Below, piece by piece: positions 56,043-64,000 of a stretch of DNA of 64,000 nucleotides. The first letter of the stretch is position 1. Every line of letters starts with the position of its first letter. The position numbers were made by a program, and so were the translations under genes. A model generated the notes under the pieces. It worked only from the letters and a program-made list of their open reading frames with translations. It did no database searches and was not told the DNA's origin. The DNA is taken from the NCBI GenBank assembly GCA_002713215.1, contig PAVO01000005.1:62001-126000 (forward strand), given 5' to 3'. This DNA is from Crocinitomicaceae bacterium (GTDB taxonomy: Bacteria; Bacteroidota; Bacteroidia; Flavobacteriales_G; Salibacteraceae).

Positions 56043-56844
56043 TGTGGAGTTTTGTAACAGAAGATTCGTATTCAAAAACATCTTCCACAAACCCATAGTT
56101 TAACGGGTCAAAGCAATAGGGGTAAGAATATATGGCCAGTTCAAGTTTTGATACTTCGAAATCGAACAATTGAATGAGCTCCATGAGCTGAATGGCAGAA
56201 AGGCAATTTTCCTGAATGAGTTGTTTCGCCTTTTCAAGCTTCTTATTCTCAAGGGGTTCGTCCTCAATTTTTTTACTGATGAGCACAAATCCCTCGGGGT
56301 GGAGCGGGCTTAGGCAATTGTGCTCACTAACATCGCGCTTCACGCGAGCCGTATCTGTCACCCTTAATGCAGTGTCCTTAGGTTTGGCTATTATTTGCAC
56401 GGGCTGGTTTACCTTTAGGATTGAATCAGCCTTTAGTTCAGCAATTTTCAATTCGCTTAAGCTAAGCGTATCTGCTCCGACCTTCTTCTTAATTTGTTTT
56501 TCACTCCATTCGTTTACTTCCAGTAGGTTAAGCGCATACCAATTGCGATCGAGGTTGGAGTAGAGCTTTATTTCATAGATATAGTCCTTACCAACCTCAA
56601 AATTGACCTTGGTTTGTGGGTTGTTTATGTCCCGGTTCTCAAAAATAATCTTCAAATGGCTTGGCCCTTCCTGCAGGTTTTTAATTCGAACCTTGCTTTT
56701 AGGAGTTTCGTTTTCCTTTAACCCATTAACAAACAGATAAAACTTCTTTTTTTCAGGTGAAGTGACTTCGAGTGCAACCTGTGCTCTAAGCATTGAGCTA
56801 CCCAGAATGGAAATCAGGAGAAATAAAAGGATTAATTTTTTCAC
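56020..56844 (-). CDS. DUF4476 domain protein, exported
   Basis: 274 residues: signal peptide, a beta-rich middle (residues 25-170), and the DUF4476 helical domain in the C-terminal 90 residues (LEKAKQLIQENCLSAIQLMELIQLFDFEVSK). The start is GTG at 56844, sharing one base with the stop TAG of the upstream gene. The family is common in Bacteroidota and has no known role. It lies in a three-gene unit 57710 to 55152. Confidence 0.75.
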   Translation of the reverse strand: MKKLILLFLLISILGSSMLRAQVALEVTSPEKKKFYLFVNGLKENETPKSKVRIKNLQEGPSHLKIIFENRDINNPQTKVNFEVGKDYIYEIKLYSNLDRNWYALNLLEVNEWSEKQIKKKVGADTLSLSELKIAELKADSILKVNQPVQIIAKPKDTALRVTDTARVKRDVSEHNCLSPLHPEGFVLISKKIEDEPLENKKLEKAKQLIQENCLSAIQLMELIQLFDFEVSKLELAIYSYPYCFDPLNYGFVEDVFEYESSVTKLHNEIYAKE

Positions 56845-57710
56845 TACCTGGGCCTGTTTCCTTTATTGGGGTCAACATAGTTTTTCATGGTCTGTTCTCC
56901 ACGTACGTCTACATTCTGAACAAAGTACCATCTGTCTTTTCGAAACTCAAAGGCATCGAAACTAAGGTCGGGAATGTAGAAATCGTAAACACCTTTTAGT
57001 CCCTTATTGGGCGGTACTACATGGTCGAATACAATTTGTTTGGTCTTGGGATGGTATTTCAACGACACTACTGCGTCAGAAGAGTATTCTATAAAATATC
57101 GGGTTTGACTAGAAAATGGGGGACCGAATACCGTTTTACCAAAGTACCAGTTTCCCAATCCTTCATCATAATGAAGAACATCAATTACTTTGCGTGTACC
57201 GTTGTTGCTTTTTCCGTCCCATCCAAGCAGTATGTAGTGTACCCCTTGTTTTTTTACCTTGGTGGGAATTATTTCGTAATACAATGCACCATACCAATTA
57301 TCGAACTTGCACAATTTCATTAAAGGGTCGGCCATGTTTTTGGATTGGTCATTTAGTTCGACCAATTCTTCTCCATCCAGATCAACCAATGCATAGTAGG
57401 TAAAGTCACTAAAGTCATCCAGGATATTCCAGGTGTATATTGTAATCTTTTTATCGGGAGATTCTACCTTTCCAAAAAAGGGGATACTATCCAATCGATA
57501 GTTCAGCTTATCGTTTGATAAGAGGCTTTTTAGTTTTTCCTTGAATTGTTGGTTGTACTCCAGCCTTTTTTCAAAGCTTTCATTTTCAACCGATTGAATC
57601 CTAAGTTTTTTTAGTTCTTCAACTTCGGAATACAATTCCGAGGACAGCGTATTTTGGGCTAAAAGTCCGGTACAAAAAAATAGTGAGAATACTAAAACTA
57701 CTTTATTCAA
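56844..57710 (-). CDS. Secreted protein of unknown function, 288 aa
   Basis: The start codon is TTG at 57710 (no in-frame ATG upstream), followed by a signal peptide (MNKVVLVFSLFFCTGLLAQ), then a soluble domain with helical first 60 residues and beta-rich remainder, including HYILLGWDGKSNNGTRKVIDV. Family not recognised with certainty; the beta-rich part resembles a conserved Bacteroidota secreted domain. It is the first gene of the operon leading to DUF4476 and DUF1295. Confidence 0.7.
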   Translation of the reverse strand: MNKVVLVFSLFFCTGLLAQNTLSSELYSEVEELKKLRIQSVENESFEKRLEYNQQFKEKLKSLLSNDKLNYRLDSIPFFGKVESPDKKITIYTWNILDDFSDFTYYALVDLDGEELVELNDQSKNMADPLMKLCKFDNWYGALYYEIIPTKVKKQGVHYILLGWDGKSNNGTRKVIDVLHYDEGLGNWYFGKTVFGPPFSSQTRYFIEYSSDAVVSLKYHPKTKQIVFDHVVPPNKGLKGVYDFYIPDLSFDAFEFRKDRWYFVQNVDVRGEQTMKNYVDPNKGNRPR

Positions 57711-57793
57711 TCTGAATGAATTAAAACGAAATATAGATCCATGCCTGCTTTAGTTTCGAATCTAAATAACCGATCTTATTACAAAGACCTCGC

Positions 57794-58141
57794 CTATAAA
57801 TGTAAAAAGTCCTTTTTAGCTAGTAGCTCTTCGTCACTTTCCCTAACGTCTTCGTCGTCTACACAACAATCAACCGGACACACTGCCGCGCATTGAGGCT
57901 CATCGTGAAACCCTTTGCATTCGGTGCATTTATCGCTCACGATATAAAAGAAGTCCATCGAAACCGGCTCTTCTTCATTCTCAGCATCATAAGTATTTCC
58001 CGAGGGTGTAGTAACACTTCCTGAAAGCGATGTTCCATCAGCCATTCTCCATTCAATTCCACCTTCGTAAATTGCATTATTTGGACACTCTGGTTCACAT
58101 GCCCCACAGTTAATACACTCGTCTGTAATCGTTATTGCCAT
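57794..58141 (-). CDS. 4Fe-4S ferredoxin, 115 aa
   Basis: The first cluster motif is INCGACEPECPNNAIYEGG and the second is TECKGFHDEPQCAAVCPVDCC, giving two 4Fe-4S clusters with a 40-residue insertion between them and an acidic C-terminus. It is an electron carrier in the cytoplasm. Divergent transcription with the LuxC-family gene (170-bp gap) is a common arrangement in Bacteroidota and suggests a redox connection. ATG 58141 gives the conserved MAITITDECINCG start. A minus-strand -7 box is at 58168-58175. Confidence 0.92.
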   Translation of the reverse strand: MAITITDECINCGACEPECPNNAIYEGGIEWRMADGTSLSGSVTTPSGNTYDAENEEEPVSMDFFYIVSDKCTECKGFHDEPQCAAVCPVDCCVDDEDVRESDEELLAKKDFLHL

Positions 58142-58167
58142 AGCGTTTATTAAACTAAATTTGACCG

Positions 58168-58175
58168 CAAAGATA
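58168..58175 (-). promoter_or_regulatory. -7 promoter box for the ferredoxin gene
   Basis: TATCTTTG on the minus strand matches TAnnTTTG, 26 bp before the ATG at 58141; no clear -33 TTG was found. Confidence 0.5.
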
Positions 58176-58311
58176 TTCACCTTGTTGGTTGAGAAATATT
58201 CCTTTTATCCTAATTATTAATAACATACTTTTAATTGAAATGGACATGGTTTAACCTGTTGATTTTGATAGGCTAAAGCCTTCTTTAAGCTTAACTATTG
58301 ATACATAATTA

Positions 58312-59355
58312 ATGAAAGTTCAGGATAGAATTGATGCTTTTTCCATTCTTGGAAAAGAGTTAAAAACATACATTGATCAAACAGAATTGGATTCAGTTGG
58401 AGACAAGTATTCAGCGCTTAATGATTCAGTAGAACAATCTTTCTATCACAATGGGTGGTTTGTGAAAGACGAAGTACTTAGAGCAATTAAAGGAATTATT
58501 CGATTTTTGAATAAGGAGGAATTGCAGCAATGGGTGGCAAATTACTCGTCACTTTTCGATCAACCCGCAACAAAACGGGTAGGGGTTATTATGGCCGGCA
58601 ATGTTCCCCTGGTTGGTTTTCACGATATGTTGTGTGTGCTCATTTCCGGTTATCAGGTCAGTGTTAAATTATCCAGCGATGACAAACTGCTATTGCCTGC
58701 AATTTGGAGGCTGATGGAAGAGGTTAGCCCGGAATTGTATAAACGGGTAGATTATGTAGATCGATTGGAGGGATACGATGCCGTAATTGCTACAGGAAGC
58801 AATAATACTTCCCGGTATTTTGAAAGTTATTTTTCCAAAGTACCTAACATAATTCGAAAAAACCGGACTTCAGTTGGTGTATTAACCGGTGAAGAAACAG
58901 AGCAGGAGCTGGATTTACTTGCCTCAGATATTTTTCAATACTACGGACTGGGATGTAGAAATGTGTCTAAAGTTTACGTTCCGGAATCCTACGATGTGGA
59001 CATACTTTTTAAAGCCATGTTACCCTATCAATATGTAACCGACAACAAAAAATACATGAACAATTACCTGTATCATCAAACCTTGTTTTTGATGAATGAT
59101 GATTCAATTCTAGATAATGGTTTTATTGTACTAAAAGAGGACAATAATTTGCATAGTCCATTGGGAGTGCTGTTTGTTGAAAGATATAGCGATGTTCATA
59201 AACTCGGAGTGGAATTAACCAAACTCAAAGATCAGATTCAATGTTATGTTGGTAAAGATTATTTAGCCTTTGGACAAGCTCAAATCCCTAGACTAAATGA
59301 TTATGCGGACAACGTGAATACATTGGACTTCCTGGCCCAATTAAAACGAATATGA
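58312..59355 (+). CDS. Acyl-CoA reductase, LuxC family
   Basis: 347 residues; the family reduces acyl-CoA or acyl-enzyme to aldehyde with NADPH. VGVIMAGNVPLVGFHDML is a conserved start of the catalytic domain; LGCRNVSKVYVPE supplies the likely catalytic Cys; TGSNNTSRYFESYF is also typical. It is shorter than Vibrio LuxC (about 480) and has no lux neighbours, so luminescence is not implied. The divergent ferredoxin gene suggests a redox-linked role. No good promoter box was seen upstream. Confidence 0.82.
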   Translation: MKVQDRIDAFSILGKELKTYIDQTELDSVGDKYSALNDSVEQSFYHNGWFVKDEVLRAIKGIIRFLNKEELQQWVANYSSLFDQPATKRVGVIMAGNVPLVGFHDMLCVLISGYQVSVKLSSDDKLLLPAIWRLMEEVSPELYKRVDYVDRLEGYDAVIATGSNNTSRYFESYFSKVPNIIRKNRTSVGVLTGEETEQELDLLASDIFQYYGLGCRNVSKVYVPESYDVDILFKAMLPYQYVTDNKKYMNNYLYHQTLFLMNDDSILDNGFIVLKEDNNLHSPLGVLFVERYSDVHKLGVELTKLKDQIQCYVGKDYLAFGQAQIPRLNDYADNVNTLDFLAQLKRI

Positions 59356-59415
59356 CAATAAATGGTCGAACTTTATAAATATTGCATTATTTTGGGCATC
59401 ATTTTCAGATTAGAT

Positions 59416-61758
59416 ATGAGAACAATAGGGAAAGAAATTTGGGGGTATATTTTAGTTCTGATCTGCGTGTTAATAGGCTTCTCGGGAAGTGCTCAGACCG
59501 TTATTTTTAGTAGCGATTTTTCTCCGGGCCCTTCCAGTTGGCAGTTGAATGCTAGAGATTCGGTACACGGTAAGGCCTCTGTTTCAGGAGGAGAAAACCG
59601 TTGGATCACCAACAACAGCTATAAGGGAAATGCCACTGCTCTTGTTCCTAATACAAATTTGCAACCTGTTGGTATTACCGGATCGCCCAGAAGCCATTAC
59701 CTGCATATCAATGCCAATAACCTTTCATTGCCAGGTGTGGCAGCTTACAACGCCAATTATTTGTACAACAACCCTGGAAGGGATCAATACATGACCCGGA
59801 TGGTCGCACCGATTTCTACATCCGGGCTTAAAGATGTGGAATTTAGTTTTTGGTGGTTGAATTACGCCGATTCTTTTAATTTTCCCAACGACACGTCAGG
59901 ACAGGTTTTCTATAGTATCGATAGTGCTAAAAGCTGGATTAGAACTCCTAAGACTTACTCAGGAGATTCAATTTGGAAAAAAGAGACCATTAAACTCCCG
60001 GTATTTGATAATCAAAAGCAACTCATGTTCGCATTTGTCTTTATTAATCCTGACACCGGTTTTCATCCGGCCTTTGCCATTGATGATGTTATGCTTACAG
60101 GAGTTCCTTCCAATACGCCAACTGCGAATTTTACGCAAGACAAAATACTGGTTTGTCAGGGGAAGTGTGTTCAGTTCACTGATCTGAGTACAGGCAATCC
60201 ATCAAAGTGGTCCTGGAATTTTGGAACCGGAAATGTTGCTGATACCAGTAATCTGCAAAACCCAAGTTTTTGTTTTCCCAATGTTGGCAAATTCAGTATA
60301 ACTCTTACTGCATCGAATTCGAAGGGAAGCGGGGCGCCATTAACTAAAACCAATCTCATATCGGTAGTAGATTGTAACGCACCGCCACAAGCAAATTTTT
60401 CAATGAATGGATTGATGAGCAAGACGATTACCATCTGTTCAGGTGATTCTGTCATTTTTGCTGATAGTAGTTCCGGAGCAGTTCAGAATAGATATTGGTC
60501 ATTTCCGGGAGCTGCAGATGATTCCGGGAATTGTAGAATTGTAAACGATACCATTCCATTGGTTAAAATTCTATATCCGTGTGCAGGAGGAGAAGGTAGA
60601 GATACTATCTATCCGGTTACCCTGAATGTGTCCGGTGCAGGTGGAGCGACATTTATCACCAAAAACGTTCGGGTTAAATCATGTATTGGAGCAAAATCAA
60701 GAATTAAAGGGCATACAGAACAAAGAAAAACCTGTGTGGGAAGTTGTGTAACCTATGAATATGATCACACCATTGAAGATGAGTTTTACATTACGGATAA
60801 ACCAACCTTTAAATGGTATTTCTGGGGAATCAGCGATACGGTTGATTCTATGATTACAAAGATTGATACTGTTACTACGAATCCACTTGAAATTGATACA
60901 ACCTGGTTTTACAGGGTTTATTCACCACTTGGCCCCATTGCTGTAGACACTAATTTTGAAAAGGATACAGTCTATACAGATCCAAGCATTACCGTGTGTT
61001 ATCCCGATTCAGGTTCATACAAGTTGGCACTGGTAACAGAGAACATATATGGTAAGGACTCACTCATGTACCGCAATATAGTTTCGGTATATGGTTACCC
61101 TCAGGTAGATGCACTGGTAGATAAACCTGTTTTGGTAAGGGGCTATTCCAATGAGCTTACTACAAACAATAAGGAGGAACACAACGGTCGACCGGTTCCC
61201 AATTGCAAGGATATGGAGGAATTTGACAAGTATATAAATGGTGATTCATCACGCTGTCATAATTACTTCTGGAGTTATAAGAATAATCAGGGTGATCAGA
61301 TTTCTGATAACATAGACAACTGGAGAAGTCAGACTACAAGAGCGAGACCAGATGCTCCGACCTGGTATTACGTCATTCGTGAAAACTTCAACGGTTGTAG
61401 AACAGTAGATTCTGTTCAGATACACATTGATAGTACCTATGAAGTAGGTATTCCCGAAATTTTTACACCTGGTAAAAATGGTTCCAGGAACAGCAGATGG
61501 TACATATTTGGAAATAGAATTACCAAAATTGACGTGAAGGTCTTTAACCGATATGGGCAAATTGTCTACCAAACAGATAAAGTAAATCAAATTGTTTGGG
61601 AGTCAGATATTGCTCCGGTTGGCGCTGGATGGGATGGAAATTATAAAAACCAGGTAGGAAAAGAATTAGACCCTGGAGTGTATGTTTACGTGGTAAAACT
61701 CTGGCACGAAACAGGAGAGATTAAGGATTTGAGTGGAAATGTTACTTTAGTGCGCTGA
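59416..61758 (+). CDS. PKD-domain surface protein with T9SS type B sorting domain
   Basis: 780 residues: signal peptide (MRTIGKEIWGYILVLICVLIGFSGSAQ), a large beta-rich N-terminal domain, a PKD domain (VCQGKCVQFTDLSTGNPSKWSWNFG near residue 255) and further PKD-like segments. The last 90 residues are the gliding motility-associated type B C-terminal domain (IPEIFTPGKNGSRNSRWYIFG through LDPGVYVYVVKLW and NVTLVR). Its stop overlaps the start of the SprF-family gene by one base (TGATG), the classic pair for type B substrates. ATG 59416 is chosen because it starts the signal peptide. Confidence 0.9.
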   Translation: MRTIGKEIWGYILVLICVLIGFSGSAQTVIFSSDFSPGPSSWQLNARDSVHGKASVSGGENRWITNNSYKGNATALVPNTNLQPVGITGSPRSHYLHINANNLSLPGVAAYNANYLYNNPGRDQYMTRMVAPISTSGLKDVEFSFWWLNYADSFNFPNDTSGQVFYSIDSAKSWIRTPKTYSGDSIWKKETIKLPVFDNQKQLMFAFVFINPDTGFHPAFAIDDVMLTGVPSNTPTANFTQDKILVCQGKCVQFTDLSTGNPSKWSWNFGTGNVADTSNLQNPSFCFPNVGKFSITLTASNSKGSGAPLTKTNLISVVDCNAPPQANFSMNGLMSKTITICSGDSVIFADSSSGAVQNRYWSFPGAADDSGNCRIVNDTIPLVKILYPCAGGEGRDTIYPVTLNVSGAGGATFITKNVRVKSCIGAKSRIKGHTEQRKTCVGSCVTYEYDHTIEDEFYITDKPTFKWYFWGISDTVDSMITKIDTVTTNPLEIDTTWFYRVYSPLGPIAVDTNFEKDTVYTDPSITVCYPDSGSYKLALVTENIYGKDSLMYRNIVSVYGYPQVDALVDKPVLVRGYSNELTTNNKEEHNGRPVPNCKDMEEFDKYINGDSSRCHNYFWSYKNNQGDQISDNIDNWRSQTTRARPDAPTWYYVIRENFNGCRTVDSVQIHIDSTYEVGIPEIFTPGKNGSRNSRWYIFGNRITKIDVKVFNRYGQIVYQTDKVNQIVWESDIAPVGAGWDGNYKNQVGKELDPGVYVYVVKLWHETGEIKDLSGNVTLVR

Positions 61759-62813
61759 TGGTGAGAGTGATTAGATACATTACAATACTGGCATTAACGA
61801 CTACAATGCTTGTCGGTTATGGACAAGAGGAAATGCACTTTTCTCAGTTTACCGATGCACAAACTTTGTTTAACCCAGCAACAGTAGGAGTTTTTCATGG
61901 TAGCTTACGTTTTAATGGTCACTACAGAACCCAATGGGGAAAGGCGGGACAACCCTATGAAACAATGGCAGCATCGTTGGATTTACCCATCCTTTCGGAC
62001 GTAACCGGAAACGACTTTTTTGCTATCGGCGGGTACTATATTCAGGACAAAGCCGGGTTAAGTGAAACTTCGACTATGAATTCTGGATTGAACCTGAACT
62101 TTGGTAAGTCATTCGATCCGGACGAGACTCACTTCTGGTCCATGGGAGCTAAGGTAACCTACAACCAAAAGAAAATGAATAACAATTCTAACTTGCATTG
62201 GGGATCTCAATGGGACGTTATTGATGGAACTGGCTGGACAGGAACACCCGGAATGGTAGAGGGAGAGGTGTCCAAAACTTATGTTGGGTTTGGAGCGGGC
62301 TTTAATCATTTTTTTACCAATCATGATAATATTAAAACCATGTTTGGCATTTCTATGAATAACATTAACCGCCCGGTGGTAAACTACTTAAATGATGAGT
62401 ATAAATTGCGTGCCAGCGTTTTTGTACACGGTGAAGTAGAGGTACATAACCACGAAAGTCATGTTGCGGTTATTCCCAGGTTTGCTGCTTTGTTCCAGGG
62501 ATCTCAACGTTATTTTATCGTTGGTTCTAGCCTTGATTTTTTGATCAAAGAAGCGGGTAAAATGACCGGAGTAGTTAAAGAAGCTACCTTGGAAATTGGT
62601 GCGTTTTACCGTTGGAAGGATGCAATGGTTTTTGAAGCACAGTTTAACTGGGCCGGTATTGGCATAGGGGTTAGTTATGACCTACCGGTTTCTAAGGTTG
62701 GAAAGGCGGTAAATTATGTTGGTGCAACCGAAGTTCTGCTCCACTACAAATTGGGCTATAAAACCGGCCTTAAATCGAAGCACGATAGCCATCGTTTCGA
62801 TAGTATTCATTAA
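61758..62813 (+). CDS. PorP/SprF family T9SS outer-membrane protein
   Basis: 351 residues with signal peptide, then the PorP/SprF motif QEEMHFSQFTDAQTLFNPATVG and a predicted outer-membrane beta-barrel (repeated amphipathic strands, aromatic C-terminal region). SprF-type proteins assist secretion and surface attachment of an adjacent type B substrate; the substrate here is the PKD protein immediately upstream. The overlap shows translational coupling. An AT-rich weak palindrome (62815-62830) with a T-run follows the stop and may be a terminator. Confidence 0.9.
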   Translation: MVRVIRYITILALTTTMLVGYGQEEMHFSQFTDAQTLFNPATVGVFHGSLRFNGHYRTQWGKAGQPYETMAASLDLPILSDVTGNDFFAIGGYYIQDKAGLSETSTMNSGLNLNFGKSFDPDETHFWSMGAKVTYNQKKMNNNSNLHWGSQWDVIDGTGWTGTPGMVEGEVSKTYVGFGAGFNHFFTNHDNIKTMFGISMNNINRPVVNYLNDEYKLRASVFVHGEVEVHNHESHVAVIPRFAALFQGSQRYFIVGSSLDFLIKEAGKMTGVVKEATLEIGAFYRWKDAMVFEAQFNWAGIGIGVSYDLPVSKVGKAVNYVGATEVLLHYKLGYKTGLKSKHDSHRFDSIH

Positions 62814-62851
62814 TAAGGTATACCTTTTTTATTTAAGGATTGATTTTACGT

Positions 62852-62878
62852 GTAAACACGTAATTTCTGCGTGTTTAC
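62852..62878. other. Perfect 9-bp inverted repeat
   Basis: GTAAACACG (62852-62860) pairs with CGTGTTTAC (62870-62878) with a 9-base loop. It is upstream of the -7 box of the next gene (62906-62913), at a distance that suits a regulator-binding site, and it has no T-run, so it is less likely a terminator. Confidence 0.5.
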
Positions 62879-62905
62879 CCTTACAAAAGAATGAATAGCG
62901 AGAAA

Positions 62906-62913
62906 TAGTTTTG
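62906..62913 (+). promoter_or_regulatory. -7 promoter box for the Rhs-like gene
   Basis: TAGTTTTG matches TAnnTTTG, 20 bp before the ATG at 62933. A -33 TTG at normal spacing is not present. Confidence 0.45.
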
Positions 62914-62932
62914 GGAGATTAAATCTTCCATT

Positions 62933-64000
62933 ATGCGTTTCTCTTATTATCATTTAAAGTTTCTCTTACAATTTGTTTGTTTAACCTTTTATTGCCATTC
63001 GATTCAGGCACAAATCAGTGGATCGGTAGAAAACGGTACCACCCTTCCCAAGCAGGCCGAAAAATTTAACATTGCTACCGGAGCTCACCAGGGAAATGTA
63101 AACCTGTTTTCCGGGGTATATAATTCCAGTTACTCCTTGGGTACGGTTTCGGTACCTAACGGATTGATTTATACACTAAATAGTTCCTATTCTACTTCTT
63201 ATATAGGTGGAACGCATGGAGGAATTTTGGAAGGCATTCCCTATGGCGATGGTCGTTCGTTGAGTTTACCAACCTTGTCGGTTCAAAATGAATCTTATAT
63301 AGATAACCCCGACGACACGATGAATTCTTATTACAGCACCTGTAATGGAACCGGTACTCCGCCAGCCTTACGATTTACAACCAACGATGGAACTGTTTAC
63401 TGGCACGCCCCCTATGTGTCCATTCCCGGAGTATTAAGCGGGAGGGCCATATACAAGCATTACGACGATGAAAACCAGCGACACGTATTTGTATTGAATG
63501 CCTTTGAGCGTTATGCCGAAATTTATTTGAAAAGCAATAGATGGACAGTGAAGCTCGATAATGGAGTGGAGTATGCCTTTAACCTGGCCGTGGAAAGCTA
63601 CCGAAGGGCAAACCATCGTCGGAGTTTTGACTACAATGACCAGCGTATTGAAGATGGCCCGGATTCTTCTGCAACTGTAAAATCAATTTTAAAGGCTCAG
63701 ATTACGCCCAAAGCTGAATTCCTAAAATGGTATTGTACGGAGATAATTGATAAATCGAAACCAGCCGCGCCGCGCATTAAATTTGACTATGAAACCTTTG
63801 GTGAATTCAATTATTTTAAAGAGCTATCCCAAAACCATCAATCGGCATTCGATCAAATTTTACGTGAACATATCTATAACGTAACCAGCTACCTTTACGA
63901 TACCAATGGAAATGTAACAGCAACACTAAACAACATTGAGCCCAATGTTCAGGACTATACGGTATTTAAGGACGTGTTGCTTACACGGGTATCTGCTCAC
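62933..64000 (+). CDS. Large secreted Rhs/SpvB-like protein (N-terminal part)
   Basis: The frame is open from ATG 62933 to the window end (356 codons, no stop). The N-terminal 30 residues look like a signal peptide (YYHLKFLLQFVCLTFYCHSIQAQ). The body begins GNVNLFSGVYNSSYSLGTVS and IPYGDGRSLSLPTLSVQNES, a pattern found at the start of Bacteroidota Rhs/SpvB/Tc-toxin-like proteins, which carry long YD-repeat regions and often a C-terminal toxin. The rest lies outside the window, so the toxin or other C-terminal domain cannot be assigned. Confidence 0.65.
   Translation, partial: MRFSYYHLKFLLQFVCLTFYCHSIQAQISGSVENGTTLPKQAEKFNIATGAHQGNVNLFSGVYNSSYSLGTVSVPNGLIYTLNSSYSTSYIGGTHGGILEGIPYGDGRSLSLPTLSVQNESYIDNPDDTMNSYYSTCNGTGTPPALRFTTNDGTVYWHAPYVSIPGVLSGRAIYKHYDDENQRHVFVLNAFERYAEIYLKSNRWTVKLDNGVEYAFNLAVESYRRANHRRSFDYNDQRIEDGPDSSATVKSILKAQITPKAEFLKWYCTEIIDKSKPAAPRIKFDYETFGEFNYFKELSQNHQSAFDQILREHIYNVTSYLYDTNGNVTATLNNIEPNVQDYTVFKDVLLTRVSAH

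Noticed and set aside
58312-59355. Bioluminescence operon (luxC)
   Set aside because: No luxDABE genes nearby and the protein is shorter than Vibrio LuxC.
62815-62830. Strong terminator after the SprF-type gene
   Set aside because: AAGGTATACCTT is a simple palindrome with little loop and few GC pairs; it can only be a weak terminator.

Overview
The window reads as the chromosome of a marine or freshwater Bacteroidota bacterium, most likely order Flavobacteriales. Evidence: type IX secretion (T9SS) C-terminal sorting domains on several proteins, a PorP/SprF-family protein next to a type B sorting-domain protein, Bacteroidota-only families (DUF5683, DUF6702, DUF4476, long-form signal peptidase I), the order parA-parB-DUF5683-dapB-lepB-wbqC, and -7 promoter boxes of the TAnnTTTG type. 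I saw no rRNA, tRNA, CRISPR array, transposase or prophage. 

Layout. 1-3006: an AT-rich accessory patch of four small genes on the minus strand, bounded by complementary 10-bp cores and a 136-bp imperfect hairpin; it looks like an integron-type cassette array without an integrase in view. 3043-8358: minus-strand housekeeping operon (parA, parB, DUF5683, dapB, lepB, wbqC). 8543-21596: mixed single genes (FMN reductase, DUF6702, M1 metallopeptidase, zinc-ribbon protein, GT-C transferase, monomeric isocitrate dehydrogenase, a BlaI/M56-TonB pair, a DsbA-like protein). 21700-31043: two tandem copies of a two-gene module, each a small T9SS-sorted protein followed by a large fibre-like protein with YadA-head-like repeats and a C-terminal self-cleaving S74 chaperone domain; the first fibre is 1963 residues and contains the repeat module three times. 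31171-34518: cyclophilin, YceI, KAS II-like enzyme and an intradiol dioxygenase with both a Tat signal and a T9SS sorting domain. 34527-39550: minus-strand operon (TPR, phosphosulfolactate synthase-like, rhodanese, DUF368 lipid-carrier translocase, aroE, DUF2461). 39935-46367: plus-strand operon (GlmM-like mutase, cysteine desulfurase, GT-C transferase, metallo-hydrolase, secreted endonuclease I). 46370-58141: paralogous lipoproteins, prfC, SPFH protein with a tiny membrane ORF, TPR/GT-C protein, PaaG- and PaaH-like beta-oxidation enzymes, DUF1295, DUF4476 and ferredoxin. 58312-64000: LuxC-family acyl-CoA reductase, a PKD protein with type B T9SS domain, its SprF partner, and the start of a large Rhs-like secreted protein cut by the window end. 

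The genes that work together most clearly are: parA/parB (chromosome segregation); dapB, lepB, aroE, DUF368 and glmM (cell wall, export and aromatic precursors); and a large T9SS surface programme comprising sorted effectors, fibres and an SprF-type outer-membrane partner. The most unusual parts are the cassette-like array, the duplicated sorting-protein/S74-fibre module, the Tat+T9SS dioxygenase, two unlisted tiny membrane ORFs, and paired interspersed repeats (7-bp arrays and covarying hairpins).
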